Source: Hyphomicrobiales bacterium (GTDB lineage Bacteria; Pseudomonadota; Alphaproteobacteria; Rhizobiales; Rhizobiaceae). From it: a stretch of 33,146 nt of DNA. Below the pieces are notes generated by a model. The model saw only the letters and a program-made list of their open reading frames with translations. It was not told where the DNA came from and searched no databases. This document shows, piece by piece, positions 22,472 to 31,448 of the stretch. Position 1 is the stretch's first letter. Each line of letters starts with the position of its first letter. The DNA is taken from assembly GCA_900471525.1 (NCBI GenBank), contig UCEZ01000059.1, positions 1 through 33,146 of the forward strand, in the 5' to 3' direction. The translations under genes were made by a program, and so were the position numbers.

Positions 22472-23266
22472 GTGACAGACGACACCATCGATGCCTTTGC
22501 CCGCATCCCTCACAGCCGCACCTCCGGCGAAATCATCCAGCAGATCGAACTCCTGATCCTTGAGGGCGTGCTGCGCGACAACGAGCGGTTGCCGAGCGAA
22601 CGGGACCTGTCGCGCCGGTTTGACGTCTCGCGGCCGATCCTGCGCGAAGCGCTGAAGGAACTGGAAGCGCGCGGACTGCTCGTCAGCCATCACGGCGGAG
22701 GCACCTTCGTTGCCGATGTCATCGGCCAGGTCTTTTCCAAACCGGTCATCGAGCTCATTGGCCGGCATCAGAAGGCGACGCAGGATTATCTCGAGTACCG
22801 CCGCGAACTGGAAGGAATGACAGCGGAACTCGCTGCACGGCGTGCCACCCGCTTCGACAAGGACATGCTGACGCGCATCATGGAGGAGATGCGGGCGGCC
22901 CACCTCTCAGGCTCGGCCGAGGGCGGGCTGAAGACCGACGTCGAACTGCACAACGCGATCGGCGAATGCGCACATAACATCATTCTGCTTCATACCCTGC
23001 GCGCCTGCTACCGGCTATTAAGCGGCGGTATATTCTTCAGCCGGGAGGTTCTTTTCGCCGCCGCCGGTGCCGGCGACAAATTGCTTGCGCAGCACGAAGC
23101 CATCTACGAGGCGATCATGGCCAGCGAACCGCAGCGCGCCAGGCAAGCGGCGCAGGCGCATATCGATTTCATCGTCACGGCAACCCGCGACGCCGAGCGC
23201 TCCGGCGAATGGGCCCGTATTTCGCAGTTGAGAATGCAGCAGCGTGACCGGCAGGCAGGCCTCTGA
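22472..23266 (+). CDS. GntR/FadR-family (FCD domain) regulator
   Basis: Encodes 264 residues from GTG 22472, chosen because AAGGAG lies 8 nt upstream; ATG 22442 would add ten residues without a site. The winged helix-turn-helix spans about residues 14-80 (LILEGVLRDNERLPSERDLSRRF, DVSRPILREALKELEARGLL, GGGTFV). The FCD ligand domain spans about 100-245, with the metal-binding His/Asp pattern in DVELHNAIGECAHN and HEAIYEAI. Related regulators (PdhR, LldR, GlcC) sense organic acids. No target operon adjoins; glcDEF 4 kb away is only a guess. An inverted repeat upstream may be its own operator. Confidence 0.9.
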   Translation: MTDDTIDAFARIPHSRTSGEIIQQIELLILEGVLRDNERLPSERDLSRRFDVSRPILREALKELEARGLLVSHHGGGTFVADVIGQVFSKPVIELIGRHQKATQDYLEYRRELEGMTAELAARRATRFDKDMLTRIMEEMRAAHLSGSAEGGLKTDVELHNAIGECAHNIILLHTLRACYRLLSGGIFFSREVLFAAAGAGDKLLAQHEAIYEAIMASEPQRARQAAQAHIDFIVTATRDAERSGEWARISQLRMQQRDRQAGL

Positions 23267-23542
23267 GCCGTCGTCAGCGACACAAAAGACACGCGCCCGG
23301 CAAATTTCCGTGCATATCTCGCAAATGCCGCAAACCGGCTCTATAAGGGCGTAATCGACACATTTCGATGGCGCGATCTCATTAAATTGCCCGTCTTCCG
23401 CGTTGTCGCCCCTTCATCGGGAGCGCCGCGATAACTATATGTGTCTCACTAAATCTGCGCGTTTACAGGCCGCAAAAAGCGAGCATATTTAAGCAATATT
23501 GCAGATCAAAATGATTCTCTTTTTTGGAAGGATGCTCCGACG
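23267..23542. other. Intergenic region upstream of the Nudix gene
   Basis: A 276-nt stretch that becomes AT-rich towards the Nudix gene. A perfect 10-bp palindrome GCAATATTGC lies at 23493-23502, about 40 nt before the start codon, and could be an operator. No gene is supported. Confidence 0.4.
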
Positions 23543-24049
23543 TTGAATATTCTGAATCGCATTGCCACAGATGTACGCCTGATGTTCCGCCGTCCGGTGC
23601 GAATGCAGTGTGCCGCGTTGTGTTACCGATTCAGGAAGAAAAGCGCGGCACCCGAAATGCTGCTCATCACCAGCCGCGACACCGGCCGCTGGGTCATCCC
23701 CAAGGGCTGGCCGATGGAAGGCAAGATGTGTCATGAAGCTGCCGAACGCGAGGCCTATGAAGAGGCTGGCGTAAAAGGCGAGGCCGGGGCTGAGCGGATC
23801 GGCTTCTACATGTATGACAAAGCCATGGATCAGGGGCTGAAGGTCCAATGCATGGTCCAGGTCTATCCGCTGATCGTGCTGGAGATGGCGAAGAACTTCC
23901 CGGAAAAGGGCAGCCGCAAAATGGAATGGGTCAGCTTTGCTGAAGGCGCCAGCCGCGTCGCGGAGCCGATGCTCAAGGATTTGATCCTGAGTTTCGAACA
24001 GCGCTTGCTTGCCACCATGAATCCGGCTCCGAAAGCCATGGCAAAATAA
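23543..24049 (+). CDS. Nudix hydrolase with a Lys variant in the Nudix box
   Basis: Encodes 168 residues from TTG 23543, with GGAAGG about 11 nt upstream; ATG 23582 is a shorter alternative. The Nudix box reads GWPMEGKMCHEAAEREAYEE followed by AGV, so the catalytic R-E-x-x-E-E core is intact. The Glu normally seven residues after the first Gly is Lys. The preceding VIPKGWP phrase is typical of alphaproteobacterial DIPP/ApnA-like Nudix proteins that act on diadenosine or inositol polyphosphates. The substrate cannot be decided. The C-terminus has a long helix (LKDLILSFEQRLLATM). It stands upstream of the phosphate transporter gene, same strand, 105-nt gap. Confidence 0.88.
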   Translation: MNILNRIATDVRLMFRRPVRMQCAALCYRFRKKSAAPEMLLITSRDTGRWVIPKGWPMEGKMCHEAAEREAYEEAGVKGEAGAERIGFYMYDKAMDQGLKVQCMVQVYPLIVLEMAKNFPEKGSRKMEWVSFAEGASRVAEPMLKDLILSFEQRLLATMNPAPKAMAK

Positions 24050-24154
24050 CGTCCGAACGTGATTGGATAGAGCGACGCGAGGCATGCCCGATCCTGCTGC
24101 GCCGAATGGTGCCTGCTTGACTGGTGGCAGGCAACCTGACCTGGAGAACAGACG

Positions 24155-25660
24155 GTGACAAAACCGCGCCCGAGCCTCGAAAAGCCGACACTCGACAGCT
24201 ATCTCGATAAAGTCACCCTCGCTGAGCAAGCCACGCACCATGTGCTGAGGCCATGGGCAGGCATCGGTCTCGGCCTGCTTTTCATGCTCGTCAGCATGAT
24301 TTTCGCTGCCGCCTATGTTTCCGAAGAACCGGGATATCTGATCATCATCGCCGCCGCCGCGATCGCCGGGTACATGGCGATGAACATCGGCGCCAACGAC
24401 GTGACCAACAATGTTGGCGCCGCCGTGGGGTCGAAGGCGATCACCATGACGACGGCGCTTGTCATCGCCGCCATCTTCGAGGTCGCCGGCGCCGTGTTTG
24501 CCGGCGGGCGTGTCGTTTCCACCATCGAGGCAGGTATCGTAGACGCGGCCCAGATGCCATCGGGCGGAGCTTTCGTCTGGGTGATGATGGCGGCGCTGAT
24601 TTCAGCTGCAGCGTGGATCAACATCGCCACATGGTCCGGCGCGCCGATCTCGACCACCCACTCGATCGTCGGCAGTATTCTCGGCTCCGGCGTCGCCGCA
24701 GCAGGCTTTTCCGCGGTGCACTGGGTGTCGCTTGCGGGAATAACGGCAAGCTGGATGGTTTCCCCGATCCTCGGCGGCGGCATTGCGGCGCTGCTTCTCG
24801 CCTTCATCAAGACCTTCATCATCTACCGAGAAGACAAGATCGACGCGGCGATCTTCTGGACACCCATCCTGATTGCCGTGATGACTGGCTCGTTCGCCGC
24901 CTATTTCGCTGTGATCGGACTGGAAAAGGTCGTCGATACCTCACTCACCAACGGCCTTCTCATCGGCTTGGCCGTGGCCGTCGCCACCGTCCTTGCCAGC
25001 AGACCATGGATCGTCCGCCAGGCGCGGGGGCTCGACAACCGCAACCAGTCGCTACGCAAGCTGTTCCGGGTGCCGTTGATCCTTTCAGCAGCGCTCTTGT
25101 CCTTCGCCCATGGCGCAAATGACGTCTCGAATGCGGTCGGGCCGCTTTCGGCGATCGTGGCAAACATCAATGGCCTTGCTATCGTACAGACAACCTACGT
25201 TCCGCTCTGGGTCATGCTGATCGGTGCTTTCGGCATCTCCTGCGGCCTGCTTCTGTTCGGGCCGAAGCTCATCCATGTCGTCGGTGAGGAGATCACCAAG
25301 CTCAATCCGATGCGCGCCTACTGCGTCGCCCTGGCGACTGCGATCACCGTTCTTCTGGCAACATCGCTCGGCCTGCCCGTCTCGACCACGCATACGGCGG
25401 TCGGCGCGGTTTTTGGCATCGGCTTTTTCCGCGAATGGTACACCCGCAATTCCAAGCGGCGCCTGGAATATGTGCGCCAGAAAACCGGGCACATGGATTT
25501 CGAGCGCCGCGTGAAACATAGTCCCGAAGAATCGCATCGGCGACGGCTGGTGCGGCGGTCGCATTTCATGACGATCGTCGGCGCCTGGGTGATCACCGTT
25601 CCCGTTTCAGCGCTGCTGTCGGCGGCGGTCTATTTCGTTTTCGCGACACTCTTCATCTAG
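24155..25660 (+). CDS. pit: Inorganic phosphate transporter, PiT family
   Basis: Encodes 501 residues from GTG 24155 with GGAG 8 nt upstream. It imports phosphate (as metal phosphate with H+ or Na+) through the inner membrane. Both PiT signature repeats are present: GANDVTNNVGAAVGSKA in the first half (about residues 79-95) and HGANDVSNAVGPLSA in the second (about 323-337), as expected from the internal duplication. The paired loops GAPISTTHSIVG and GLPVSTTHTAVG repeat similarly. About ten to twelve hydrophobic helices are visible, with a cytoplasmic N-terminal stretch of about 35 residues and a basic loop before the last helix. rsmE follows after 11 nt and may be co-transcribed. Confidence 0.94.
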   Translation: MTKPRPSLEKPTLDSYLDKVTLAEQATHHVLRPWAGIGLGLLFMLVSMIFAAAYVSEEPGYLIIIAAAAIAGYMAMNIGANDVTNNVGAAVGSKAITMTTALVIAAIFEVAGAVFAGGRVVSTIEAGIVDAAQMPSGGAFVWVMMAALISAAAWINIATWSGAPISTTHSIVGSILGSGVAAAGFSAVHWVSLAGITASWMVSPILGGGIAALLLAFIKTFIIYREDKIDAAIFWTPILIAVMTGSFAAYFAVIGLEKVVDTSLTNGLLIGLAVAVATVLASRPWIVRQARGLDNRNQSLRKLFRVPLILSAALLSFAHGANDVSNAVGPLSAIVANINGLAIVQTTYVPLWVMLIGAFGISCGLLLFGPKLIHVVGEEITKLNPMRAYCVALATAITVLLATSLGLPVSTTHTAVGAVFGIGFFREWYTRNSKRRLEYVRQKTGHMDFERRVKHSPEESHRRRLVRRSHFMTIVGAWVITVPVSALLSAAVYFVFATLFI

Positions 25661-25671
25661 GGACTGATCAT

Positions 25672-26409
25672 ATGCGCGCCAATTTCCGCATGCAGCGGCT
25701 TTTCGTCGATGTGCCGCTCGCTCAGGGGACGATCTATGAAGCCTCGAGGGAGCAGTTCAACTATCTCGTCAACGTGCTGCGGTTCGAGGCGGGCGATGCG
25801 GTCCTCGTCTTTAACGGCCGCGACGGCGAATGGCGGGCGGACCTGTCCTTTCCAACCAAGAAACGCCTTTTCCTGACCGCGACCGAGCAAGTGCGGCCCC
25901 AGCCGACCCCTTGCGACCTGCATTACCTGTTTGCGCCGCTGAAGGTCGGCAGGCTCGACTATCTCGTCCAGAAAGCCGTCGAGATGGGCGCCGGGCTGTT
26001 GCAGCCGGTGCTGACACAGCATGTGCAGGGAAAGATCACCAACCTCGACCGCGTCAGGGCCAATGTCATCGAAGCGGCAGAGCAATGCGGCGTTCTGGGT
26101 ATTCCCGACGTTACCGAGCCCCGCAAGCTGGAGGACCTGCTTGCCGGCTGGCCGGCCGAGCGGCGGATCATCTTTTGCGACGAGGGCGATGCCGGGCAGA
26201 ATCCGCTGCCGGTTCTGGCCGGTGTAAAGGAACGCAAGCTGGCGCTGCTGATAGGCCCCGAAGGCGGGTTTTCCGATACCGAGCGGGCCTTGCTGCGCAG
26301 CCTCGACTTCGTCACCGCCATCCCACTCGGACCCCGAATCCTGCGGGCCGATACCGCGGCCGTGGCGGCGATGGCGGTGATCCAGGCGGCGATCGGCGAT
26401 TGGCGATAG
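25672..26409 (+). CDS. rsmE: 16S rRNA m3U1498 methyltransferase RsmE
   Basis: Encodes 245 residues. RsmE methylates N3 of U1498 in 16S rRNA using S-adenosylmethionine. The N-terminal PUA-like RNA-binding domain (about 1-75) has RLFVDVPLAQG, HYLVNVLR-like wording (NYLVNVLRFEAGDAVLVFNG). The SPOUT domain has KVGRLDYLVQKAVEMGAG, then EAAEQCGV, LLIGPEGGFSDTERALL and the knot-forming LGPRILRADTAAVAAM that bind the cofactor. It sits 11 nt after the phosphate transporter gene and upstream of gshA, an order I recall from other Rhizobiales. Confidence 0.95.
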   Translation: MRANFRMQRLFVDVPLAQGTIYEASREQFNYLVNVLRFEAGDAVLVFNGRDGEWRADLSFPTKKRLFLTATEQVRPQPTPCDLHYLFAPLKVGRLDYLVQKAVEMGAGLLQPVLTQHVQGKITNLDRVRANVIEAAEQCGVLGIPDVTEPRKLEDLLAGWPAERRIIFCDEGDAGQNPLPVLAGVKERKLALLIGPEGGFSDTERALLRSLDFVTAIPLGPRILRADTAAVAAMAVIQAAIGDWR

Positions 26410-26555
26410 CGGCTGTGTCATTTCGGTGTCGGCAAGGTGTTGAAAATTTGAACCCGCCTTGAAACAATTTCACTTGCACCACACTTGAAAGCGGTTCAAT
26501 CACCCTCCTGATATCTGCCGTCCGGCAGGTTGCGCCCGTTCAAAAGAAGACGCCC

Positions 26556-27929
26556 ATGGCCAGAGATACCACCGACCAGACGCCGGTTAGCTCCGTCGCA
26601 GACCTGACCGAATATCTGGCTCAGGGCAACAAGCCGAAAGACAGGTTCCGCATCGGCACGGAGCATGAGAAATTCGCCTTCTTCAAGGCCGACAACAGCC
26701 CGGTCCCCTATTTCGGCGAAGCCAGCATCTCGGCGCTTTTGAACGGCATGGCAGCAAAGAGCGGCTGGGAACCGATCATCGACGCCGGCAATATCATCGG
26801 CCTTGCCGAGCAGTCCGGACAGGGCGCGATTTCGCTTGAGCCCGGCGGACAGTTCGAACTGTCCGGCGCGCCGCTCGAAAACCTGCACCAGACCTGCAAG
26901 GAATCGAACCGTCACCTGGCCGTCCTGCGCGAGATCGCCGAACCGCTCGGCATCCGCTTCCTCGGCATCGGCGGCAGCCCGAAATGGACGCTTTCGGAAA
27001 CGCCTCGCATGCCGAAATCCCGCTACGACATCATGAGCCGCTATATGCCGAAGGTCGGCACGCAAGGCCTCGACATGATGTATCGCACCTGCACGATCCA
27101 GGTGAATCTCGACTTCTCATCCGAAGAAGACATGCGTCGCAAGATGCAGGTGTCTTTGAAGCTGCAGCCGCTGTCGACGGCGCTGTTTGCCAGCTCGCCT
27201 TTCACCGACGGCAAGCCGAACGGCCTGCTCTCCTGGCGCGGCAATATCTGGCGCGACACGGACAACCAGCGTGCCGGCGTTCTGCCCGCCGTCTTCAATG
27301 CCGATTTCGGCTTCGAGGACTATGTCAAATGGGCGCTCGACGTGCCGATGTATTTCGTCGTGCGCGACGGCAAGTATCATGACTGTACCCACGTCACCTT
27401 CCGCCAGTTCATGAACGGCGCGCTGAAAGGCGAACTCGCCGAATGGGAGCCCAACATGGGCGACTGGACCAACCATCTCTCGACGCTGTTTCCCGATGTG
27501 CGCCTGAAGCGCTTCCTCGAGATGCGCGGCGCCGATGGCGGCCCATGGCGTCGTATCTGCGCCCTGCCGGCGTTCTGGGTAGGCCTGCTCTATGACGACG
27601 CCGCTCTTGACGCCGCCGAGGATCTGACACGCTCCTGGACCTACGAGGACACGCTCGCCATGCGTGACGCCGTTCCGGCGCAGGGCCTTTCTGCCGAGCA
27701 TCAAGGCACCTCACTGTTCGACGTCGCCCGCGAAGTCTTGTCGATTTCCCGCCTTGGTTTGAAGAACCGCAACCGGTTGAACGGCGATGAAGTCGATGAA
27801 AGCATCTTCCTCGCGCCTCTCGACGAGGTGCTTGCCAAGAAGGCGACGCTCGCCGAAGACCTTTTGGCGCTCTACAACGGACGCTGGAACGGCTCGGTCG
27901 ATCCGGTGTTTGCCGACTATCAATACTAG
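26556..27929 (+). CDS. gshA: Glutamate-cysteine ligase, plant/alphaproteobacterial type
   Basis: Encodes 457 residues. It joins glutamate and cysteine with ATP in the first and limiting step of glutathione synthesis. The sequence belongs to the GCS2 class shared by plants and alphaproteobacteria: DRFRIGTEHEKFAF near the start, then ISLEPGGQFELSGAPLENLHQT, GGSPKW, MYRTCTIQVNLDF, and SWRGNIWRDTDNQRAG. The active site in this class is built from these Glu and Arg residues. The product supplies glutathione for the GST at 2686-3393 and others. The start has no strong ribosome site; a CAAAAGAAGA stretch lies 5-15 nt upstream. Confidence 0.95.
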   Translation: MARDTTDQTPVSSVADLTEYLAQGNKPKDRFRIGTEHEKFAFFKADNSPVPYFGEASISALLNGMAAKSGWEPIIDAGNIIGLAEQSGQGAISLEPGGQFELSGAPLENLHQTCKESNRHLAVLREIAEPLGIRFLGIGGSPKWTLSETPRMPKSRYDIMSRYMPKVGTQGLDMMYRTCTIQVNLDFSSEEDMRRKMQVSLKLQPLSTALFASSPFTDGKPNGLLSWRGNIWRDTDNQRAGVLPAVFNADFGFEDYVKWALDVPMYFVVRDGKYHDCTHVTFRQFMNGALKGELAEWEPNMGDWTNHLSTLFPDVRLKRFLEMRGADGGPWRRICALPAFWVGLLYDDAALDAAEDLTRSWTYEDTLAMRDAVPAQGLSAEHQGTSLFDVAREVLSISRLGLKNRNRLNGDEVDESIFLAPLDEVLAKKATLAEDLLALYNGRWNGSVDPVFADYQY

Positions 27930-28009
27930 GCTAGCCCTTCGCTCTGTCGCCTCTCTGTTGAGCGAAACGTAAAGCGGCGGAGCAATTTTCGCGTAAACCG
28001 GAGAGCGGA

Positions 28010-28339
28010 ATGTTCCAGGATTTGAAAACCAGGGTCAGCGGCGTTGCCCTGATCGCCATCGGCGCTGCTCTCGGCTGGTATTTCGTTCTCGGGCCGCTCG
28101 ATGAAGCAAGGCGCGGCGTTCCCGAGATCAGCTACTCTCTGAAAATCTTCCTGATCGTTCCACTCTGCCTCATCTTCGGCGCCGCCTTTCTGGTCATGGG
28201 ATCGCGGCTTTCCTATCGCGACGAGGAGCGCAAGACGTTGACACTGACGGGCTGGATCCTGTTTGGCCTGATCGCCCTTGCGACGGCCGCGGGCTTCTGG
28301 TGGTTCAAGGAACAGTTCTCCGCGCTCGGCTATATGTGA
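28010..28339 (+). CDS. Small three-helix membrane protein
   Basis: Encodes 109 residues from ATG 28010, with GGAGAGCGG immediately upstream. Three hydrophobic segments are seen: GVALIAIGAALGWYFVLG (about 10-27), IFLIVPLCLIFGAAFLVMG (about 46-64) and LTGWILFGLIALATAAGFWW (about 79-98). The loop between helices 2 and 3 is charged (SYRDEERKTL). No family is recognised. It stands between gshA and the DUF937-type gene on the same strand, each with its own gap. Confidence 0.75.
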   Translation: MFQDLKTRVSGVALIAIGAALGWYFVLGPLDEARRGVPEISYSLKIFLIVPLCLIFGAAFLVMGSRLSYRDEERKTLTLTGWILFGLIALATAAGFWWFKEQFSALGYM

Positions 28340-28447
28340 CTTCGATAGCCGGCAGAGCAGCCGCTTCGTAAAAACCGGTTTCCACCTGTCTTTTTCCCGT
28401 TATAGTGCAACGACATGCGTTGTTTCGCCTGCAGGAGAGAACTGGAC

Positions 28448-29287
28448 ATGATTCCGCTTTTTGACATGATGATGCAGGCGCAGAACGGTAATGCCATGGA
28501 TGTCATGGCCAAGCAGTTCGGCCTCGCACAGGAACAGATGGCCAAGGCAACCGCCGCCCTGATGCCGGCCTTTTCCACCGCCCTCAAGCGCAACACCGCC
28601 AATCCCTATGATTTCAGCAGCTTCCTTACCGCAATGTCGAGCGGCAACTACGCCCAATACTTCGAAGACTTGAACAGGGCCTTCACACCCCAGGGCGTGG
28701 CAGATGGCAACACCATTCTCGATCAGCTTTTCGGCTCCAAGGACATGCTGCAAGCCGTCTCGGCGCAGGCGGCCCAGATGACCGGCATCGGCCAGGAGAT
28801 CTACAAGCAGATGCTGCCGGTTGTCGCGAGCGCGATCATGGGCGGCCTCTTCAAGCAGGCCTCCGGCCAGATGGGCGGAATGCAGAACCCGTTTGCCAAT
28901 ACGCCGATGGAAGCGATGATGAAGCCGTGGCTCGAAGCGTCCGGTTTCATCAAGAAACCGCAGCCCGCCCCCAATCCGTTCGACAATCCCTTTACGCAGG
29001 CGATGCAGGGCTTTTTCGGCATGGGAAAACCGGAGGAAAAGCAGCCGGCCGCCCCCGACATGTTTGCCGCCAATCCCTTCCTAAAGGCCTTCCAGGACAT
29101 GATGAGCGGAAAACCGCAGGCAACGGCCGCGCCAGAGCCGGAAAAAAAGCCCGCCGATGGCAACCCGATGGCGCCTTTCACCGAGATGTTCAACAGCATG
29201 TTCGACAGCGGGCTTGAGGCGCAGAAAGAATATCAGAAGAACATCGACGGCCTGTTTGAGACGTATCGGAAAAGTACGTCGGTCTGA
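28448..29287 (+). CDS. DUF937-type protein with repeated NPF/NPM motifs
   Basis: Encodes 279 residues from ATG 28448, with an AGGAGAG site about 10 nt upstream; ATG 28415 is less supported. Residues about 1-140 match the DUF937 pattern: helical, Ala/Gln-rich, closing with QMLPVVASAIMGGLFKQASG. The rest is low-complexity and Pro/Met/Phe-rich with repeated motifs: NPY (52), NPF (147), NPF (176), NPF (209) and NPM (239), each followed by an amphipathic stretch such as TQAMQGFFGMGK or FQDMMSGKP. The end is a charged helix (QKEYQKNIDGLFETYRK). There is no signal peptide. Phasin-like or membrane-associated roles come to mind, but nothing decides. Confidence 0.75.
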   Translation: MIPLFDMMMQAQNGNAMDVMAKQFGLAQEQMAKATAALMPAFSTALKRNTANPYDFSSFLTAMSSGNYAQYFEDLNRAFTPQGVADGNTILDQLFGSKDMLQAVSAQAAQMTGIGQEIYKQMLPVVASAIMGGLFKQASGQMGGMQNPFANTPMEAMMKPWLEASGFIKKPQPAPNPFDNPFTQAMQGFFGMGKPEEKQPAAPDMFAANPFLKAFQDMMSGKPQATAAPEPEKKPADGNPMAPFTEMFNSMFDSGLEAQKEYQKNIDGLFETYRKSTSV

Positions 29288-29341
29288 TTTACGGGTGTTG
29301 CGGGGGTGGGCCGCGTTAGATGAGGTTCGCAGGCCCAGAAC

Positions 29342-29367
29342 TGGTGGTCATCGAGGACTGACCACCA
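29342..29367. terminator. Hairpin between convergent DUF937-type and NmrA genes
   Basis: Perfect 9-bp inverted repeat TGGTGGTCA/TGACCACCA with an 8-nt loop, between the ends of two convergent genes. It may terminate both; T tracts are weak. Confidence 0.5.
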
Positions 29368-29400
29368 TTCTATACCAGGGTGATGGGTCACCGTTGGCCC

Positions 29401-30312
29401 TTAAGCGATCATCGATGGCTCTGTGCGAACATCCACGGCAGCGGGCACCAAGGGCCGAAGCGCATCGATCAATTCGTTAGTGCCGCAGCGAATCTCGCCC
29501 ATATTGGGCTCGATGTCGACCAGTCCCCCCTTGTTGTGAGCGTCGTAGAGATCAATCAGAAGTTTGGTGGCACTGGCGCTCAAAACCCGCCCCAAACTTT
29601 CCTCCCACTGCGAGCGTGGTAGTGCCTGCGCGGTGATCGTGCTACCGCGCAGTTGGCTCAGCGCGGCGGCCACATCGCAGGCACTGTATCGAAGCGGCCC
29701 TTCTCCATGAACGATCTGCACGTCCGCTCCACCGTTCGGGCCAAGCAGGAGGTCGGCGGCAATCAGACCGAGGTCCAGCGCCGAGATCGTGGGAAACTCC
29801 ATCTCGATAGGGTGATGCAAACTTGGCAGGACGCCGGTCACTATCGCCGCCGGGATCAGCAGGCCCCAACCTTCCATATGTTCTGCCGATCGCAGAAACA
29901 CCTTGTGCATTTCCAGCTGGCGAAGGCGCTCCTCGAAGATTCGGAAGACCGAAGGCATGCCGATCCAGTTGCCGACATGGGCACCGTAATCGGAAATCGC
30001 CAGCAGTCGGTTTGGACGCGCTCGATCAAGCGCATTCGCCAGATTATCGATTGACCGGCGCATGTCACCAACAGCATCCTCCGCCATAAGCGGTGGCGGA
30101 AGGACAATTTGCACAGCATCCGCACCGGCAAAGGCCCGGCCAAGCGCCGCAGCATCCTGCAAGTCGGCAAAGGCAACGTCACAGCCTAGCGCCCGAAAGT
30201 CGCTCGCCTTCGTCTCGTCACGAAGGATCGCCCTGATAGGAGCGCCTGCCTCGCGGAGTTTCGATATTGTTGAATAGCCGACTTTTCCGGTGGCTCCGAG
30301 AATTGCAAACAT
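29401..30312 (-). CDS. NmrA-like NAD(P)-binding oxidoreductase
   Basis: Encodes 303 residues from ATG 30312 with AGGGA 8 nt upstream. The N-terminal Rossmann fold is plain: MFAILGATGKVGYSTISKL (the GxxGxxG dinucleotide motif), then DVAFADLQDAAALGRAF and ADAVQIVLPPP. The active-site Tyr/Lys of short-chain dehydrogenases is not kept in the usual spacing, as in NmrA/HSCARG and quinone-reductase relatives that act as redox sensors or reductases. Substrate is unknown. The AraC gene lies 87 nt upstream on the same strand and probably controls it. Confidence 0.9.
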   Translation of the reverse strand: MFAILGATGKVGYSTISKLREAGAPIRAILRDETKASDFRALGCDVAFADLQDAAALGRAFAGADAVQIVLPPPLMAEDAVGDMRRSIDNLANALDRARPNRLLAISDYGAHVGNWIGMPSVFRIFEERLRQLEMHKVFLRSAEHMEGWGLLIPAAIVTGVLPSLHHPIEMEFPTISALDLGLIAADLLLGPNGGADVQIVHGEGPLRYSACDVAAALSQLRGSTITAQALPRSQWEESLGRVLSASATKLLIDLYDAHNKGGLVDIEPNMGEIRCGTNELIDALRPLVPAAVDVRTEPSMIA

Positions 30313-30399
30313 GATTTATTTCCCTGCTGATGATGCGCAAGGACTAAGGAGCAGGGCAAAAATCGTCGCGCAGTTTCAGGTAGGATTTTGCAGATTCGG

Positions 30400-31272
30400 T
30401 CAGAATTCGCTCCCCTGTCGAACGATGTCGCCGGGCGTCTGGCCCAGCAGCCGGCGCATCGTCGAGGCCATGTGGCTTTGATGAGCAAAACCGGCCGCGG
30501 CCGCGACCTCGCTCGCGGGCATCGTAGTCGCAGCCATCAGGGCGCGTGCATATTCAACCCGACGACGGATGACATATTGATGCACGGGGACCCCGGTGCT
30601 GTTGCGAAACAAGGTTTTCAGGCGCGTGACGCTTATCGCGGCGACCGTCGCAAGATCGACAAGATGGAGCTTTTGATCCAAATTGGTCTCGATAAATTCC
30701 GTGAGAAGTCTCAGCTGGCGCACCGACAACTTCGGCGTGCTACGATTTTCGGGCTCTGTGGGCTGACCGCTCGCCGTTTCAATCAGCCGAACAGCGAGAG
30801 CATGGGCGAGAAGATCGACGTAGAGAGGATCGGATGGAGTGATGGCCTCCAAATCCGCCTTAACAGCCCAGCCGATCGCTTCGATGCGAGCGTCACGCAC
30901 CTGAAATCTTGGCAACAGTTCGATCTTACCGACGTCCCGTCCTAGCTCTTCAGCAACCTGATCGAGCAGCGAGGGATGGAGGCTCAGCCGCAAGATCTGG
31001 CAGTCGGCATCGTCTTCCCATGAACCGTCCATGCCTGCCGGAACGATGTCGATATCGCCCGACTTCTGCACACGGCGCATACGCCGGCCCCCGCAATAGC
31101 AATCGGCTTTCACCGGAGGGCCGAAATGAACGCCCAGGCTGTGCATTTCACCGCCCGGCACATGCAACAATCCACGAGGAATATGCAGGAAATCAGCAGA
31201 CATCCCTCGCCAAGCCCTTCCCACGCTTGTGAACAGAACCTGTGGTGACGGCTGCAGCAAGGAAAGTGTCAT
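30400..31272 (-). CDS. AraC-family transcriptional regulator
   Basis: Encodes 290 residues. The N-terminal part (about 1-160) is a cupin-like ligand-binding domain (IPRGLLHVPGGEMHSLGVHFG). It carries an odd Cys-rich turn DCYCGGRRMRR near residues 56-66 that might bind a metal or a reactive compound. The C-terminal part (about 180-285) has the two AraC helix-turn-helices: LHLVDLATVAAISVTRLKTLF, and YARALMAATTMPASEVAAAAGF ending GFAHQSHMASTMRRLLGQTP. It is the likely regulator of the downstream NmrA-type gene; a redox or electrophile signal would fit but is inferred. Confidence 0.92.
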   Translation of the reverse strand: MTLSLLQPSPQVLFTSVGRAWRGMSADFLHIPRGLLHVPGGEMHSLGVHFGPPVKADCYCGGRRMRRVQKSGDIDIVPAGMDGSWEDDADCQILRLSLHPSLLDQVAEELGRDVGKIELLPRFQVRDARIEAIGWAVKADLEAITPSDPLYVDLLAHALAVRLIETASGQPTEPENRSTPKLSVRQLRLLTEFIETNLDQKLHLVDLATVAAISVTRLKTLFRNSTGVPVHQYVIRRRVEYARALMAATTMPASEVAAAAGFAHQSHMASTMRRLLGQTPGDIVRQGSEF

Positions 31273-31448
31273 TATCTCGCGGGCTCGGCTTCTCTACTTG
31301 TGGAGCAATGCTACTCCTCCAGCGTTAATCTAACAATCTTGGTATGCGAGTAGCCCATCACCTGCGGATCGGGAGAAGGTAACTGACAACCGGATAGAAG
31401 TTTCGCCAAACTCGCAGCTTCTCTTCGTCAGCCTCCCCAAGTGTTTCC
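31273..31448. other. Intergenic stretch upstream of the AraC gene
   Basis: About 176 nt holding the AraC gene promoter region. I see no gene, RNA structure or repeat in it. Confidence 0.4.
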
